Notes under the pieces: model-generated
Databases searched by the model: none
Seen by the model: the letters and a program-made list of their open reading frames with translations, nothing else
Told to the model about the DNA's origin: nothing
Assembly: GCF_003390395.1 (NCBI RefSeq)
Contig: NZ_QUOV01000001.1
Span: 2,914,001-2,978,000, forward strand
Direction of reading: 5' to 3'
DNA length: 64,000 nucleotides
Origin: Thalassotalea euphylliae
GTDB taxonomy: Bacteria; Pseudomonadota; Gammaproteobacteria; Enterobacterales; Alteromonadaceae
Program-made: the position numbers and the translations under genes
Part shown: positions 7,569 through 16,201 of the stretch, piece by piece
Layout: each line of letters starts with the position of its first letter
How positions within the stretch are numbered: position 1 is the stretch's first letter

Positions 7569-8093
7569 CTAGTGATGAGGTAAACTGTCAACCAGTTTAG
7601 CCTTTGCTAGTTTAACTTTAGCGTCTAAACGCGTACTAAAAAATACGCCTGATAATGCTGCAACCATACCCGCCATTGTCGGAATTGTTGCCATCGAAAT
7701 ACCAGAAGCCATTAGACGCGGATTACCTGTACCTTGCTGAGCCATAGTTTCGAATACCGAAATCATACCCGTTACAGTACCTAATAATCCAATCAGTGGA
7801 CACATTGCCACTAAGGTTTTAATGGTGAGCATATTACGCTCTAGTAGTTCTGTCGCTTCGGAGATCCATGTATCTCTGATTCGATGCGCATACCATGAAG
7901 TAGTATCAGCTCTAGCGTCCCAACGCTTGATGATATCATCACGCATTTTTGGGTAATTTGACGCTAGGAACCAATATCTTTCGATCATTAGGATCCACAT
8001 CAATAAGAGAGCAACGGCGACAAAGTATAGTACGTTACCGCCAGTCGCAATAAAACTCCTGACAGATTCTACAAGCTCTATCAGGAATAACAT
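7569..8093 (-). CDS. exbB: ExbB-type proton-channel subunit
   Basis: Inner-membrane subunit of the TonB motor, MotA/TolQ/ExbB family. The 174 residues carry three membrane segments: about 15-35, 92-118 (NMLTIKTLVAMCPLIGLLGTVTGM) and 130-155 (MASGISMATIPTMAGMVAALSGVF). The GLLGTV and T-rich third helix motifs are those lining the proton path. It is a short TonB2-type ExbB. Its ATG overlaps the last base of the preceding ttpC gene, so translation is coupled. A longer MotA/TolQ/ExbB homologue is encoded immediately upstream, the arrangement typical of TonB2 systems. Confidence 0.92.
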   Translation of the reverse strand: MLFLIELVESVRSFIATGGNVLYFVAVALLLMWILMIERYWFLASNYPKMRDDIIKRWDARADTTSWYAHRIRDTWISEATELLERNMLTIKTLVAMCPLIGLLGTVTGMISVFETMAQQGTGNPRLMASGISMATIPTMAGMVAALSGVFFSTRLDAKVKLAKAKLVDSLPHH

Positions 8094-9442
8094 TACTTAG
8101 ACTCCTTCTCTGCAATCTCAGCGATTAGACCAGCAGCTTGCTCGTCTAACTTGTGAAGTACAGATTTTGCTTTACCCGCTACAACGCTGTGTACAAGGAT
8201 AAGCGGAAGTGCTGCGATTAGACCTAGTGCTGTTGTTACTAGCGCTAGTGAAATGTTACCAGCCATGATTTTAGGGTCACCAGTACCGAATAATGTGATC
8301 GTTTGGAACGTCATGATCATACCGATAACTGTACCTAATAGACCCATTAGAGGTGCGATAGCTGCGAACATTTTGATTAGGTTAATACCACGGTCAACCG
8401 TTGGTGTTTCACGTAAGATTTGCTCGTCTAACTTAAGCTCAAGTGTTTCAGCGTCAGCATCTTTGTTCTCGTGGTAAACCTTTAATAGGCGGCCAAGAGG
8501 GTTGTTGCTGTTTGGCTTGTCCATGTTCTTAGTTTGCGCTTTGATTTTTGCACCAACAGCACCTAGAACAATGATACGCTCAAGCGCAATTAATAAACCA
8601 ATAACTAGTAGTACAGTAATACCGTAACCTACTTCAGCACCTTGGTGGTAGAATTCCATCAATGTACGCTTACGAGTTTCTAACGCTAAGATAGCACCAC
8701 GTGAAGGGTCAAGGTATAAAGGCGCGTAGCCTGAAGAAGTCGTGAAGTAACTCGTTGCTTCACCAGTGATGTAACCAGCTGGTTGCTTAGCAAGTGGTTG
8801 AACTTGTGCTAACTCATCGTTGTAAGTTAAGTAACCGTTTGAAGAGATTAGGTTGAAAGTACCAACACGCGTAACTGTTTCTGAAGACTTAGTACCATCT
8901 AGGTTAGTAACGTCAGTTTGGAACTGAGCAATCTTACCAGATTCAGTCATTTCAGTTTGAAGTGCGAACCATAACTCTTCTAAGTCAGGAAGGCTTGGGA
9001 TTTCTTTTGAGTTAGCGATACGGTTTAATGTTTCGCCACGGCCTGGGTATTGAGCACTAACAATTGATGTAGAGATCATACCGTAAGCGTCAGCAGCAGC
9101 TGAACGACTTACACCGAACATTTCACCTAAAGTACCTTTCGCGTTATCAAGCTCTTGCTCTTTTTGTGCAAGTTTGATTTCGTTTGCAGCGTACTCTTTA
9201 GTTAAACGCGTATTGCGGTCTTGCTGTGCTTTTAACTCAGCTTTTGCTTTGTTCAATAAAGCTTGCTTGTCAGCACGTGCTGCTAAGAATTCAGATTCAC
9301 GTTGTTTGTCTAGTTTAGCTTCTGAGATACGATCAGCTTTAACTTGTTGTAACAACTGGTCTAGTTCATTAGCGTTAGCTGTTGTAGCGAAACCCGCTGA
9401 CAGAGAAGCAGCAAGTAAAACGAAATTAATAACCTTTTTCAT
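8093..9442 (-). CDS. ttpC: TtpC-like MotA/TolQ/ExbB protein with periplasmic extension
   Basis: Long ExbB homologue that serves as the fourth essential partner in Vibrio TonB2 systems. The 449 residues have a signal peptide (1-24, ending ANA-N), a coiled-coil periplasmic region about 25-110 rich in Lys/Glu/Gln, a further periplasmic domain to about 265, and then a MotA/TolQ/ExbB channel domain with helices near 270-295, 360-385 and 397-425 including APLMGLLGTVIGMIMTFQTI. The coiled coil plus channel organisation is diagnostic. It overlaps exbB at one base and the DUF3450 gene at one base, so the unit is tightly coupled. How it works with the short ExbB is not established from sequence. Confidence 0.9.
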   Translation of the reverse strand: MKKVINFVLLAASLSAGFATTANANELDQLLQQVKADRISEAKLDKQRESEFLAARADKQALLNKAKAELKAQQDRNTRLTKEYAANEIKLAQKEQELDNAKGTLGEMFGVSRSAAADAYGMISTSIVSAQYPGRGETLNRIANSKEIPSLPDLEELWFALQTEMTESGKIAQFQTDVTNLDGTKSSETVTRVGTFNLISSNGYLTYNDELAQVQPLAKQPAGYITGEATSYFTTSSGYAPLYLDPSRGAILALETRKRTLMEFYHQGAEVGYGITVLLVIGLLIALERIIVLGAVGAKIKAQTKNMDKPNSNNPLGRLLKVYHENKDADAETLELKLDEQILRETPTVDRGINLIKMFAAIAPLMGLLGTVIGMIMTFQTITLFGTGDPKIMAGNISLALVTTALGLIAALPLILVHSVVAGKAKSVLHKLDEQAAGLIAEIAEKESK

Positions 9443-10221
9443 TATTGTGCTCCTGCTGCAAATACTGGAAGTTTAGTTAGATCCATTGGCAATTGCTTGC
9501 GTGCCATACGGATAGTGTCAGTGATAGTCTTCGCATATTCTTCACCTAACTCGTCCCATGAACGAGTTGAGTTGTTCCAAACCCAAGCTTGCTTGTAGTC
9601 TAGAGATTGTGCGATTAGCGCAACACGACCCATGTGAACGAAATCAGCAGTGATCGTGCGATCACCTAAATCTAACTCACCTTGGTAAGCATCAAATACT
9701 GTACCGTAGTTAGCTTCGATTTCGTATGCTTCAAGTACTAAGCGGAACTGCTCAGAAGTTGTTACGTTAGAATCTGCCATTACGTCGCGAAGACCCGCGA
9801 TACGCTCTTTACGATTCTCAAGGTTCATTGGTACGTCAAGATCAACAAACTTTTCTAACGTGTCGATCATTTTGTACATTAGTGGAACAACGCCTTGCTT
9901 GATTTTATCGATACCATCGATTTGACGTTGTAGTGACGCGATATTTGCGTTTTGGTCATCAACCATGCGCTGTACGTGGTCGTTATAGCCTTTTAAAACT
10001 TCAGCTTCGTCTACTGTTGTACGGTAGTCAGCTAGTAAGTCTTGAGTTTGCTCATAGATGCTATCGATCTTGCTTTGTGATTTAGCTGATGCTTTGAAAA
10101 TTTGCATTTCAGCTTTTTGTAAATCAGTTAACGCATCAGCAGCAGCGATATTGCTACCAGCCAACGCAAAAACACCTGCTATCGTCGATGCGATAAGGCT
10201 TTTTTTACTTATTTTGGACAT
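9442..10221 (-). CDS. DUF3450 periplasmic coiled-coil protein of the TonB2 module
   Basis: First gene of the TonB2 operon; 259 residues. A signal peptide MSKISKKSLIASTIAGVFAL to about residue 28 is followed by a long coiled coil (about 30-110) and a globular end with WVWNNSTRSWDELGEEY. DUF3450 proteins almost always precede ttpC in TonB2 clusters and are thought to act in the periplasm with the TtpC coiled coil. Start choice: an in-frame ATG at 10299 would add 26 residues and bury the signal peptide, whereas the ATG at 10219-10221 is preceded by GGGA at good spacing, so the shorter form is preferred. Confidence 0.88.
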   Translation of the reverse strand: MSKISKKSLIASTIAGVFALAGSNIAAADALTDLQKAEMQIFKASAKSQSKIDSIYEQTQDLLADYRTTVDEAEVLKGYNDHVQRMVDDQNANIASLQRQIDGIDKIKQGVVPLMYKMIDTLEKFVDLDVPMNLENRKERIAGLRDVMADSNVTTSEQFRLVLEAYEIEANYGTVFDAYQGELDLGDRTITADFVHMGRVALIAQSLDYKQAWVWNNSTRSWDELGEEYAKTITDTIRMARKQLPMDLTKLPVFAAGAQ

Positions 10222-10635
10222 AGTTCCCAACCAATTGCTATTTAACTTAGATAACAAAAATTTAAAACCCATCAGTAATGATGAATCTAATTCTGCCATT
10301 AAAAAGGATTTTTAATTAATCTAGAATACAACCAGCCAATATTCCCAGACGACAGCGAAACTGTCAACCTAGAACATCTTAATCAGAACTACTTTTTTGT
10401 AAATTTCCTAAACTGTTTCGCTTGTCGTGCAGCGCCGCTGCTAAGCCTGAAACAATTTATTAAACTCACTAACATTGCCATAACAATTAAGTAAATTTGA
10501 TTGCGACTAGTGTATTCTCCTTCTCAATTTAACAAATTGCAGACCCATGTTTTACTAATTCATTCGTAGTAAGTCAAATCTAAATAAATAATAGCTTATT
10601 AATTGAGCATTTTTATTCTTTTTACAAAGTAGTGT
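10222..10635. other. Gene-free stretch upstream of the TonB2 operon
   Basis: About 410 bases, AT-rich, separating the oxygenase gene at 10636 from the TonB2 operon, both minus strand. It must hold the TonB2 promoter and leader. A small hairpin GACAG-CGAAA-CTGTC (about 10351-10365) and a GC-rich inverted repeat GCAGCG-CC-GCTGC near 10430 are visible. I see no convincing Fur box, no clear intrinsic terminator for the upstream gene and no small gene. Confidence 0.5.
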
Positions 10636-11340
10636 TTAACTCCTAAACCAGCCCGTTAACGAGTAGCGGCTCGCTGGTGAAAAAGGCGCAATTGAAGTAA
10701 CCGAATGTACTTTATTAACATCGAATAACGTTAACGAGTTATATTTCGGCATATATGATTGAGTTGGTGTACCATCTGGTTCAAACATTTGTAGTAAACC
10801 GCCCCAATCTGGATGCCAATTAGGGCTTAAACCTAGCACATACGCATATTTTCGTGTTTCACTAGGTAGATTATCAATGTGGCGTGTTAAGAAGTCGCCA
10901 ACCCGGTAGCGTGTTGCTTGTCCATCAGCATGGCTTAAGTCATCATCACCAGTAATATGCTTAATAACAGACAAGCAAGCTTCGTCATTAATCAGCTTCA
11001 ACGCTTCATCAATGATTGCAGGTGACGCATCGCTCGCTTTGTGACGGCCGTAAAGAAACCCCTGCCCCTGCGCGGCTAACTGGTAAATTGCCTGATACAT
11101 TTCTCTTCGTTGCGCAATCGGCAGCTGCGCAATTTGTTCATCGCTAGCTTCACGGTTTTGGTGATTTAAAAAGAAGGCATTGTTAAATGAAATGTCGTGA
11201 TGTAAACAGCGTGAAAGCTCTTCTGCTCCCTCGGTGTTTAAGAAATCAAAAATACGAACAATGCCGTAGTCAGCGAATTCTGCTTTTAACACTGCCTGTT
11301 TATCCGAATCTAATGTTGGGTTAATGGTAAGCTGAGTCAA
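10636..11340 (-). CDS. 2OG-Fe(II) oxygenase, prolyl-hydroxylase-like
   Basis: Cytoplasmic non-haem iron hydroxylase of the P4H/Ofd1-like 2OG-Fe(II) superfamily (234 residues). The jelly-roll core carries the full facial triad: His154 and Asp156 (TRHID), His212 (NKVHSV) and Arg225 (SRYSLTGWF) for the 2-oxoglutarate carboxylate. The N-terminal 100 residues are helical. The family hydroxylates proline or other residues in proteins and peptides; the target here is unknown. It lies 27 bases after a second oxygenase with the same layout (conserved HxD, His and RxSxTGW), so the two arose by duplication and are probably co-transcribed. Context with sulfotransferase, methyltransferase and TonB receptors suggests a modification locus. 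Confidence 0.85.
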   Translation of the reverse strand: MTQLTINPTLDSDKQAVLKAEFADYGIVRIFDFLNTEGAEELSRCLHHDISFNNAFFLNHQNREASDEQIAQLPIAQRREMYQAIYQLAAQGQGFLYGRHKASDASPAIIDEALKLINDEACLSVIKHITGDDDLSHADGQATRYRVGDFLTRHIDNLPSETRKYAYVLGLSPNWHPDWGGLLQMFEPDGTPTQSYMPKYNSLTLFDVNKVHSVTSIAPFSPASRYSLTGWFRS

Positions 11341-11367
11341 TTTTTTTCCTATTTTACAATTTAGTTC

Positions 11368-12114
11368 TTATTTTCTGGGATTATCGCCAGTTCTTAGCCA
11401 GCCGGTAATCGACACACGCTTTTGTGTGGCAAATGGGCTAACACAGCCAACGTAATGATCTACGGGGATTTTAAAAATATTCACTTCATTAAAAGTCGGG
11501 ACAAAACTATTAGTGATTTGACCATGATTATCAAGCAAATGTAAGGCTCCTCCCCAATTAGGGCGCCACTCTTTGGTCAAGTTAATAACAAAGGCTGCAA
11601 CACGGTTTTTACCAGCAACATTATCATCGTGTGTATTCAAAAAATGACCCGCACCAAAACGAGTAATTTGCGCATCAGCAAAACTGATATTTGGCTCAGA
11701 TAACAAGGTGCGAAAGTAGTTTAATGTTTGCGCGCTATTGAGAAATTCAATAATTTGGTTGAAAAAATGACCTGGCAATAAGTTGCTGTGATAAATGTCA
11801 TAGACGGGAATATTTTCATACAAATACTGAAAGCCATTACTCGCCTGCGAATGGACAATGCGACTTAAATCTTCTTTTTGTTTGGTAGTCCAACCGTCTA
11901 CTGCTCTAGCATTCAAGTCTTGATGCTGGCCATTGTGATTAAAAACTAAATTCCAATCTTTTTGTTGTTGAATATGCTGGTGCAATAATTCAGCGCTTTC
12001 AACGGCTAAGGCATTTTTAACTTTCACGAAACCGTGTTCACGAAAGTAAGAAATATCGTTTTTTTGTGGGTGCTCTGCAGCTAATGCTAATGAAGGCTGA
12101 GTTTTACAGTTCAT
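11368..12114 (-). CDS. 2OG-Fe(II) oxygenase, prolyl-hydroxylase-like (paralog)
   Basis: A 248-residue cytoplasmic oxygenase, paralog of the next gene downstream. Catalytic residues are all present: His162 and Asp164 (THDDN), His220 (PVDHYVG) and Arg233 (KRVSITGWL). Shared features with its partner include the YFREHGFVKVKNAL-type N-terminal strand, the WRPNWGGALHLLD segment matching WHPDWGGLLQMFE, and the final TGW-R. Sequence identity outside these blocks is modest, so the pair is not recent and the two may act on different sites. It is divergent from the TPR-sulfotransferase gene across 96 bases, so a shared regulatory region is likely. Substrate unknown. Confidence 0.85.
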   Translation of the reverse strand: MNCKTQPSLALAAEHPQKNDISYFREHGFVKVKNALAVESAELLHQHIQQQKDWNLVFNHNGQHQDLNARAVDGWTTKQKEDLSRIVHSQASNGFQYLYENIPVYDIYHSNLLPGHFFNQIIEFLNSAQTLNYFRTLLSEPNISFADAQITRFGAGHFLNTHDDNVAGKNRVAAFVINLTKEWRPNWGGALHLLDNHGQITNSFVPTFNEVNIFKIPVDHYVGCVSPFATQKRVSITGWLRTGDNPRK

Positions 12115-12210
12115 TTGTAGTTCAGATAAATTCGTTAACTAACATAACGCCTTATAGTATCATCCTGTTCTCTCAAAGTTGAAGATAAACCTAGCATACA
12201 TTGCATTTTC

Positions 12211-14100
12211 ATGATCATCGTCAATACCATTAGAAAAGCTGAGCAAGCTCACCAACAAGGCCAACTTGCAGAGGCAGAGTCTTTATACCGGCAAGCATTA
12301 AGTAACGAGCAACATATCGATGCGATCTATGGTTTGGCAACGTTAAAGATGCAACTAAAAGAATACGCTGTCGCCACTCAACTGTTTGAACAAGCACTAT
12401 CAATTGAGCCACAAGCACTAGATATCAACTTTAATTATCTCTTGTGCCTCAAACAAAGTAATCAAGTCGACCAATCAAAAGAACGACTTCGTGAAATTTC
12501 GCACCATGTCGGAAATAACAGCCAAATGGTGAGCGCCTTTGCTAACTTGGCATTTGAATTAGGTGATTATCAGCAAGTTATTAATATCACCTCTGTCAGT
12601 CAGCAAAACCAAGACAATATCAATTTTATTGCTGCAAGGGCCCACATGGCGCTTAACCAATGGCCTGATGCGATCCAATACCTTGTTAAGCTAAGCGAGC
12701 GGCACCCAAATAATACTGAACTTTTAAATTTACTGGCACAGTGTTATGGGCATACCTTGAACTTTAATTTAGCAATGCCAATATTTGAACAGCTCACAGC
12801 ATTAGCACCTTCTTTGGAAAACACGTTGCGATTTGCTGACTTATGCATTCTCGCTCAGGATAAAGCTAAAGCTGAGCAGCTAGTTGCACAGCTAGAGAAC
12901 CATGCTAATACCGAATTTTCCGCGCAAGCTAGCTTGCAATTGCTTTCTATCAAAACAAAACTCGCACGACTTAACCACGACAAACCGCAAGCCATTAGCT
13001 TAGCTGAGCAGTTACTTGCCCGCGAGCCATCATCCTCACTAGCGTGGCAAGTGCTTTTTGAGCTTGGAAATGACAGTGCGCACAAACAAGTGCTAAAGCA
13101 GTTGCCAGTTGTTGTCGAAACTAGTGAACAGCACAGTTTTGACTATCGGCAAAATCTTTATACCCTTGCCAAAGTTTATGAAAAGTCCGATGAGTACCAA
13201 AGAGCATTTGAATACTTTACGAGGGCGAATCAGAGTCAATACCTACAGCTCGCCAATCAAAATCGCGCATTTTCTTATCAAACATTAAAAGCCGAAATTA
13301 ACAGGCTAACCGAGATTGATTATGCACACCTTGCTGAAACTGAACAGTCTAAAATGCCTGCTACAAATTCCCCCACAGATCACCCGACCAATATTTTTGT
13401 CGTGGGGATGCCTCGCTCAGGTACAACATTAGTCAATCGTTTACTGTGTCAGGCAACAAACGTGGCCAGCGTTAATGAAAGCAACGGTATCGCGAGTGTT
13501 TATGAGCATTTATTAGCGCAGATTGCCGCAGCAGATATCCCAGCATATTTAGCAAAAAACGCTAAAGCGCTGGCAGAAAAATACCATGACGCACTCCCTG
13601 CCCTGCCGGCCCAGACTGAAATTATCGTTGATAAAATGCCACATAACTTTCGTTTCGTTGGCGCCATTTTAGCAAGCTTTTCAAATGCTAAAATTGTTCA
13701 AATGCGCCGTAATCCCGAAGACTTAGCACTATCAATTTTTAGCCAACAATTTAACGATTACCACAACTATGCTTGCGATCAAAAAGCTATCGCTCAGACA
13801 ATATTTGAAGCGAATAAGCTAATGGATGTCTGGGCTAAGCGCTATCCTGAGCAAGTTTATGATCTTAGTTATGAAGATTTGGTGAACAATCCAGAAAGTG
13901 AAGCGAAAGCAATATTTGATTCCCTATCACTGCGTTGGCAGCCTAGCTATCTTGAGTTCTACCAACAAGCCGTGCCAAGCTTTACGTTCAGTGAAGTACA
14001 AGTAAGAAAACCGATTAACCAAAGTAAAATCGGCTTTGCCAAGCACTATCACGATCAGCTAAGTGAATTTAGAGCAGCTTACAACAGCTTGTTAAAGTAA
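12211..14100 (+). CDS. TPR-repeat sulfotransferase
   Basis: A 629-residue cytoplasmic protein: TPR helices over about 5-350 (starting AEQAHQQGQLAEAESLYRQA) joined to a sulfotransferase domain of the PF13469 type at about 390-629. The PAPS-binding loop GMPRSGTT lies at 399-406, and the 3'-phosphate motif MRRNPEDLALSIF at 498-510 includes Arg499/Arg500 and Ser508. DKMPHNFRFVGAI at about 472-484 is the conserved segment shared with tyrosylprotein sulfotransferases. The family transfers sulfate from PAPS; TPR-fused bacterial members are presumed to act on proteins or peptides, but no substrate is known here. It is the only plus-strand gene in the cluster and its last 22 bases overlap the end of the convergent hydroxylase gene. 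No Shine-Dalgarno is visible before ATG 12211. Confidence 0.88.
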   Translation: MIIVNTIRKAEQAHQQGQLAEAESLYRQALSNEQHIDAIYGLATLKMQLKEYAVATQLFEQALSIEPQALDINFNYLLCLKQSNQVDQSKERLREISHHVGNNSQMVSAFANLAFELGDYQQVINITSVSQQNQDNINFIAARAHMALNQWPDAIQYLVKLSERHPNNTELLNLLAQCYGHTLNFNLAMPIFEQLTALAPSLENTLRFADLCILAQDKAKAEQLVAQLENHANTEFSAQASLQLLSIKTKLARLNHDKPQAISLAEQLLAREPSSSLAWQVLFELGNDSAHKQVLKQLPVVVETSEQHSFDYRQNLYTLAKVYEKSDEYQRAFEYFTRANQSQYLQLANQNRAFSYQTLKAEINRLTEIDYAHLAETEQSKMPATNSPTDHPTNIFVVGMPRSGTTLVNRLLCQATNVASVNESNGIASVYEHLLAQIAAADIPAYLAKNAKALAEKYHDALPALPAQTEIIVDKMPHNFRFVGAILASFSNAKIVQMRRNPEDLALSIFSQQFNDYHNYACDQKAIAQTIFEANKLMDVWAKRYPEQVYDLSYEDLVNNPESEAKAIFDSLSLRWQPSYLEFYQQAVPSFTFSEVQVRKPINQSKIGFAKHYHDQLSEFRAAYNSLLK

Positions 14101-15248
14101 GCTCTATGCTCTGCTTGTACTCGCTGTCGATGCTCAAAGCTTCGCTGTATGGCTTTTTGCTCAGCATCGCTAAGTTCAGGATGCCAGACCGAGAAAATCA
14201 ACACTACGCGATCAGCATCACTCAAGTTGATTGCTTCATGTATAAATGAGTCGTCAAAGGCAACCAATTTACCTTCTTGCCAAGCACATTGCTGATCTGC
14301 AACTTTGATATATCCATCACCGGGGACGGTAATCGGTAAGTGAACCGTTAGGCTGTGATTCGACAGCCCATAATGCGGTGTAATATGTTGCCCAGCTTTT
14401 AGCACGGAATAAAAGACTTCGTAAGGTCGTTCACCTAGCCCGTATAGTGGTAACTGTTTAAGTAACGCTACAGTTTGTGGTACGTGGCGGGCTAATTTAG
14501 GGTTAAGAATACCATCTTTGAATAAATGCAATGCAGTCCAATTCGCACTGCCGGCAAGTTTATCAAAACCTTGTTGTTTATATTTCTCATCTAAATACGG
14601 CTCGCCTAAGCCATCTATTTTGTCAACTAAGGCATTAAATTCTGATTTAATAATGTCAAAACCTTGCTCGATTACTTGCCCATTAAAGGCCTCATTGGCT
14701 GGCCAAAAAGGTTGGGCAGTCAATGTTGGCAAATAAAATAAATGAGGCCGTTGTTGCTCTGCTAGGTAAGTAAAGGCATTGTTGTGGGTTTGTGGCCAAA
14801 TAGCATTTATGACGGCTTCGGCATCAGGTATTGTGCTAATCGCTTTTTGGTGCTCTTCAGTGTAAAAATTACGCAGTGCGATATCTGCCTGATAAGAGCG
14901 CTTTTTCGTTTGTTCTGCGACTTGTTCATAGCGATAAAACATGGTTAAACGAGCATCTAAATCTTGCCCTTGACTGAGAATGGCAAGCCCGGCCTCTTTC
15001 TCGCCAATATTTAAATAATAAGTACCAGCATACAGATAACATAGGACATTATTCGTCGCCTTGCGCAAGCAACTGATGTAAGCGTGTTTTGTATCGTCAA
15101 CTGTACCTAATTGCTCGGAAAGCACTGCAAAGCGATAGAGTTGCTCTACATCATCTGGGTTTTGCTGAATATATTGGTTGAGTAATTCATATGCTTGCTC
15201 ATTTCGGCCTTGACCAAACAATTCGTTGACTTGATTTAGTTCAGCCAT
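14079..15248 (-). CDS. TPR protein with aspartyl/asparaginyl beta-hydroxylase domain
   Basis: A 389-residue protein with TPR-like helices at about 1-135 and an AspH/LpxO-type beta-hydroxylase domain (PF05118) at about 195-360. Visible signature: PHYGLSNHSLTVHLPI with His292 and His303, the hallmark FDDSFIHEA with His337, and Arg347 for 2-oxoglutarate. As in animal AspH, the usual metal-binding aspartate is a glycine (HYG), so iron would be held by two histidines. Human AspH hydroxylates Asp/Asn in proteins and LpxO-like members hydroxylate lipid acyl chains; the TPR half favours a protein or peptide substrate, which is inference. Its start overlaps the methyltransferase end by eight bases, so the two are coupled. 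Confidence 0.85.
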   Translation of the reverse strand: MAELNQVNELFGQGRNEQAYELLNQYIQQNPDDVEQLYRFAVLSEQLGTVDDTKHAYISCLRKATNNVLCYLYAGTYYLNIGEKEAGLAILSQGQDLDARLTMFYRYEQVAEQTKKRSYQADIALRNFYTEEHQKAISTIPDAEAVINAIWPQTHNNAFTYLAEQQRPHLFYLPTLTAQPFWPANEAFNGQVIEQGFDIIKSEFNALVDKIDGLGEPYLDEKYKQQGFDKLAGSANWTALHLFKDGILNPKLARHVPQTVALLKQLPLYGLGERPYEVFYSVLKAGQHITPHYGLSNHSLTVHLPITVPGDGYIKVADQQCAWQEGKLVAFDDSFIHEAINLSDADRVVLIFSVWHPELSDAEQKAIQRSFEHRQRVQAEHRAYFNKLL

Positions 15249-16143
15249 TTTTAACTCCGTGAATTAGCCAAGCAAAAGTAAGCTTATCTTCGGTTAAAAC
15301 ACTTGAATTGTGGCACCTCATGCCATAAGACTGTAACTCACTCACAAGTGTTTTAATGTCATTCTCAGATTTCGCAACACTAAGTAATTGTTCTAGCCTC
15401 ACCTGCTCTGCTGACAGCTTATTAGCAAGTAAACTCATCATACTTTTAGCACTGCTATAATTCCCCTGTTGTATCGCAAGTACCGCTTGATTAATGCTTT
15501 CTAGTACCTGACCTGTAATACTTTTTGATAAGCTGCCTTGATGCTGTTGAATAAAACGCTGAGCTTTAGTTTCTATCTGCTCAAGTGAGAGTTTACTGTC
15601 GGCTAACGCCTGAGCACTTTCAATAAGTGCATCACTTGCCATCAACAAACTAATTTCGTTATGCCTTAGCTTATTAGCTGTAACGATCTCGCCATTTGCA
15701 TGATGAATGATTAACTGAAAACAGCCGCCATTGCGCAACACTCTAGCAATTTCTGATACTGCGCTAGTTTGAGCAGCATATTCAAAACCAAATTGACTAG
15801 TAACCGCATCAATTGAATGATCAGCAAATGGTAAGTGTGCTAAATCTACCTCGCCAAGAAAAGTTACTTGCTCTTCGAAATGACCAGTAATGCCTTGAGG
15901 ATTTATTGCGGCATAGTCAACACCGATATACCGATGTTCGTGCGCTTTGTCGCCTTCTAGTAAATTGGCGATAACCGCGCCATTACCAGTCGCTAAGTCT
16001 AAAATAGTACTTTGTTTGGGTAGTTTTTCTTGCCAATCAAGCCAAAGCTTTTTTACTAGACGTTGCTCACTGTCGCTAGCAATGCAGCTTTGCTGTTGGC
16101 CTTGTTGCCAGTATTGATGCCAAGCTTGTTGTTTTTTCATCAT
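15241..16143 (-). CDS. Class I SAM-dependent methyltransferase
   Basis: A 300-residue cytoplasmic methyltransferase. The Rossmann core occupies about 40-190: motif I ILDLATGNGAV (47-57), acidic Asp76 after strand 2 in IGVDYA, and LPFADHSIDAVTSQFGFEY (104-122) as the motif around strand 4, typical of methyltransferase-11 type enzymes. The last 110 residues are helical and unlike standard members. It sits 58 bases after the TPR-oxygenase gene and overlaps the AspH-type gene by eight bases, forming a three-gene minus-strand operon with them. The methyl acceptor is unknown; by context it may be the same product handled by the oxygenases and sulfotransferase. The start at the first of two ATG codons is assumed. 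Confidence 0.85.
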   Translation of the reverse strand: MMKKQQAWHQYWQQGQQQSCIASDSEQRLVKKLWLDWQEKLPKQSTILDLATGNGAVIANLLEGDKAHEHRYIGVDYAAINPQGITGHFEEQVTFLGEVDLAHLPFADHSIDAVTSQFGFEYAAQTSAVSEIARVLRNGGCFQLIIHHANGEIVTANKLRHNEISLLMASDALIESAQALADSKLSLEQIETKAQRFIQQHQGSLSKSITGQVLESINQAVLAIQQGNYSSAKSMMSLLANKLSAEQVRLEQLLSVAKSENDIKTLVSELQSYGMRCHNSSVLTEDKLTFAWLIHGVKNG

Positions 16144-16201
16144 AAAAAATATCGTTTAAATCACCTAGCCATGATGGGTGAGGCTTTTTTTGGGGCATCT
16201 A

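Noticed and set aside
10222..10299. 26-residue N-terminal extension of the DUF3450 protein
   Set aside because: It would precede and disable an obvious signal peptide, and the inner ATG has a good Shine-Dalgarno.
10300..10635. Fur box upstream of the TonB2 operon
   Set aside because: No 19-bp GATAATGATAATCATTATC-like site was found; iron control cannot be claimed.
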